Of a stretch of DNA of 64,000 bases, positions 61,345 through 64,000 are shown piece after piece. Positions within the stretch are counted from its first letter, which is position 1; each line of letters opens with the position of its first letter. Location: NCBI GenBank assembly GCA_025345505.1, contig JANVCC010000040.1, positions 14,989,356 to 15,053,355 on the forward strand. Direction: 5' to 3'. Below the pieces are notes generated by a model. That model was not told the origin of the DNA and made no database searches. It worked only from the letters and a program-made list of their open reading frames with translations. The DNA comes from Todiramphus chloris collaris. Taxonomy: Eukaryota; Chordata; Aves; Coraciiformes; Alcedinidae. The position numbers and the translations under genes are program-made.

Positions 61345-64000
61345 TATATGTAAATATAAAACCCCTCCTAGTCTGTAAATTATTTATTGGAAAAGATCTG
61401 GCTGGAATTGTAGATCTGTTTGGCCAACTAATACACACAAAGTCATGATACTTTCAGTAAAATGGACTACTCGGAAGAAGTGGTCAGCAGGTGTCACCTA
61501 ACGTGGAACAAAAACTGTTGAACAGCAATTGATACAGCTTCTGAAGCCTCTTACTTGCAGAAGGAGTTGCCTGGCTCATGGCTTTAAAAGAAGAAACAGT
61601 GTCTTGACCGCTTTGTAGTAGGTATTTTGGAAATGTAAATATTGATTGCTTTGTACAGTTTTTGGATAAATTAATAGTTCTTAAATGCTGCCCGGCCTTT
61701 TTCATCAGGAGCTGACTGTATAGCTTTTAAATTCTGTTTCTGCAGATGTTGCTGTATAAATTTCACTTGTAAAGATCTGAGTTCTTTTGTTTTCTGTTTG
61801 ATAAGAGTATTCATCTTGCCCTTGTAACTCTGTTAGATTGTATAATACCAAGTGCCAGGCTCTAATAATTTGTGATAACATGAAGCAGCTTCTGCTTTGT
61901 CTTTGACAATATTAGTCCTTAAACTGGGAGTTTTCCCCTTTAACTACCAAAAGTTGAGGAGAGGGGTGAAAAACTTCACAGCATGACTACAGAGTTGGAA
62001 GGCTTGAGAATTCTCTTATGGCTTACACTTATTAGACGTGGCTTTTATACAGCATTTGATGTGGTTATATTAATGGTAGGACAAGAAAGCCTCCATAATC
62101 CTGCCTTTTCTTCTTCAGAACCTGATTACAATTTCCATTTTGTAAATAAGTTAAAAGTTGCTGGAAGAAAATGAAACCTTTAACCTGTTGTACCTGTAAT
62201 TTCCACCTGTAAAGCACACTTTTTTATTAGGTTTTCTCCAAGTCTACTTCTTTATTTATTACAGAAATACTAATGCTGAATACAGACTTTATTTTATAAG
62301 ACTTATACAGCTGACTTCACACTTTCATTTCATAAAACTTAATTTTAAAATCCTCCCAGCACTTGAAAAAAAAAATAACCAACTAGGGAGATCAATGACC
62401 CGGGGATGGAATTGTTAATATACCCAGGTACCAGGAAGGAAAAACTGCAGAGCCTGCAAAGTCATTCTATTTTAAATCTCTGATATTCTCACTGATGCTC
62501 CAAAGTTTAGGCTGAGTATGTACTGTGTGCCAGAGATCATGTAAATGGTCCTTGGATGATTTTTCTGAACTGGAACTATAAGCTGTGAGCCTTCTGAGGG
62601 CTCTGCCACCTGAGGTTGTGGCCAGCACCAACTGCTGGTGTCTTGGTCAGTGCCAAGTTCAATTTGAGGGAAAATGAGTTGTTGGAAGGATCCGCGTTAC
62701 CAGTTCCTTGAGCTATTGAGATACCTTTCTAAAAATAGCTAAACTTGATTCTGCATAAGGGAGGCAGTTCAGAAATAACACTGAAAAGAGCAATTTAGAC
62801 TGAAGAACAAATAATTCACCACTTTAGGCAGCCTATAACCTTCAGATTTAAACTTCTTGAGTATTTTTTATATGTTCAAGAGAAAAGGAGACAGTTAAGG
62901 GTGCATGTATTTTAGAAGCCAATATAGCATAGTCAGTGCTATAGGGAAATGTGTTTATTACAGATAAACACTGAATTCCACTTGAACGTACTCACGTGGA
63001 TAGATTTGCTTTTCAGCATCTGAAGACTTGACTAACTTACTGTGCAGCCTGCTCTGCTGGGAGAGAGCCTGGGGGGAGATGGACCACATTCCTCTTGGAG
63101 AAGCAGAAAGGCAGCTCCAGGGGAAAAAGCAATTTGTAGCATTTCATTCCAAATACTGTTCCTTGAGCTTGTGACTGATGCAGAGTAAATCTTGTCTGGA
63201 TCAGTCTCAACAGTTAAAGGACAAAGAAAGCTTAAAACATGTTGTCCTATTTATATCGTAAAGGTTAAATGTTAAAGAACATTGTGGATCTGATCATGAG
63301 GATTAATTTTCCTCCATCTGCTTCCCCTTGGATTTGGCATGCAACATGACTGTGCATATCCAAAGACCGCTTCCTATTGCACAAGAAGATTTTTACTTTA
63401 TTTTTCCTTTCTAAAATGAATTTGAAGCAAGTCTGTAGGCTAGCTTGGAGAAGAACGAACATACAACGAAATCGAGCACGCTCCAGCAGAGGCAGCTACA
63501 GCTGAGAACTCCTTTATTTCACAGGCACAAAGAGAGGAATAAAAGGTGCAATTCCTTAGCCTGGTGACACAGAACAGTCAAAGTCTCAAATCACAACAGG
63601 AGACAGACCCTCCCAGCACAGCCAGTGAAGCTTTCTCTCAATCCCGCCCTTGACAAAGCTCAAAAATGATTTTCTGGACTCTCTTTCCAACAGAGCCCCT
63701 CCTGGCTGTCCCAGGCAAACCGTCTCTGCAAACTGAACTAGCCAGCTGATAGCAAGACAGCTGCACTTTTCAAACACGTAGATTCAAACATTTTAACGTG
63801 AACAACGTTCTGTGTTGCACTTCAAGGCTCGCCAGAAGGGAGCTCTTTTACTGTCCCCACGTTTCTTTTGTAATTGGATCTTTATGGCTTCCCTGAGTGG
63901 GTTCATGAAAGAGACTACACAAGTGTAATTGGTTTAGGCTGTTGAGGGACCAGGAAAAAGCAGGAATGACAGCAATTAGTTAAGGATGAAATGGAGTTCA
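61345..64000. other. SLU7 3' flank, no further gene recognised
   Basis: Sequence is AT-rich with no exon similarity. It may be an extended SLU7 3' UTR at first, then intergenic. AATAAA occurs at 63538-63543 on the plus strand and TTTATT (AATAAA on the minus strand) at 63512-63517; neither can be tied to a gene. Confidence 0.45.

Noticed and set aside
1..64000. CRISPR arrays, bacterial operons, tRNA or rRNA genes, or a novel prokaryote-style system
   Set aside because: Splice sites, CR1 LINEs, CpG islands and vertebrate genes show a nuclear bird genome; no spacer-repeat arrays or tRNA-type folds were seen.

Overview
This window reads as a bird nuclear genome. CR1 non-LTR retrotransposon fragments with the avian-type 3' end occur at about eight places. 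There is also a piece of an endogenous retrovirus, intron-bearing genes and CpG-island promoters. The species cannot be fixed from the sequence; a short run of N at 30405-30414 shows this is a draft-quality assembly.

Right-hand part (45-61 kb): two single-copy vertebrate genes lie head to head. PTTG1 (securin, 194 residues, five coding exons) runs leftwards from about 49.3 kb to 45.1 kb. SLU7 (second-step pre-mRNA splicing factor, 580 residues, fifteen coding exons) runs rightwards from about 49.55 kb to 61.1 kb. All exon joins keep the frame with GT...AG borders. The genes share a CpG-island promoter of roughly 250 bp holding two CCAAT boxes 31 bp apart, a TTTAAA candidate cell-cycle element, a GC box and a perfect CRE. 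This SLU7-PTTG1 arrangement is also the mammalian one.

Central part (22-42 kb): the microRNA gene mir-146a lies at 22.53-22.62 kb on the minus strand, downstream of PTTG1, where mammals have it. About 19 kb upstream of it on its own strand are a second CpG island (41.44-41.97 kb) and three full NF-kappaB consensus sites within about 300 bp (40.85-41.15 kb). A well-formed splice acceptor lies about 90 bp upstream of the hairpin. Together these suggest a two-exon, NF-kappaB-responsive primary transcript like the human one; the transcript structure is inferred.

Left-hand part (0-22 kb) and the rest are non-coding. They hold a degenerate env remnant with a 3' LTR at the left edge, a GC-rich minisatellite of 34-39 bp and 5-10 bp units at 12.15-12.9 kb, a 190-bp pure pyrimidine tract at 18.4 kb, CR1 pieces (the longest about 2.6 kb with broken endonuclease/reverse transcriptase frames), and long unique stretches with no recognisable gene. 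Some of these look like conserved non-coding DNA but cannot be proven so without alignment.
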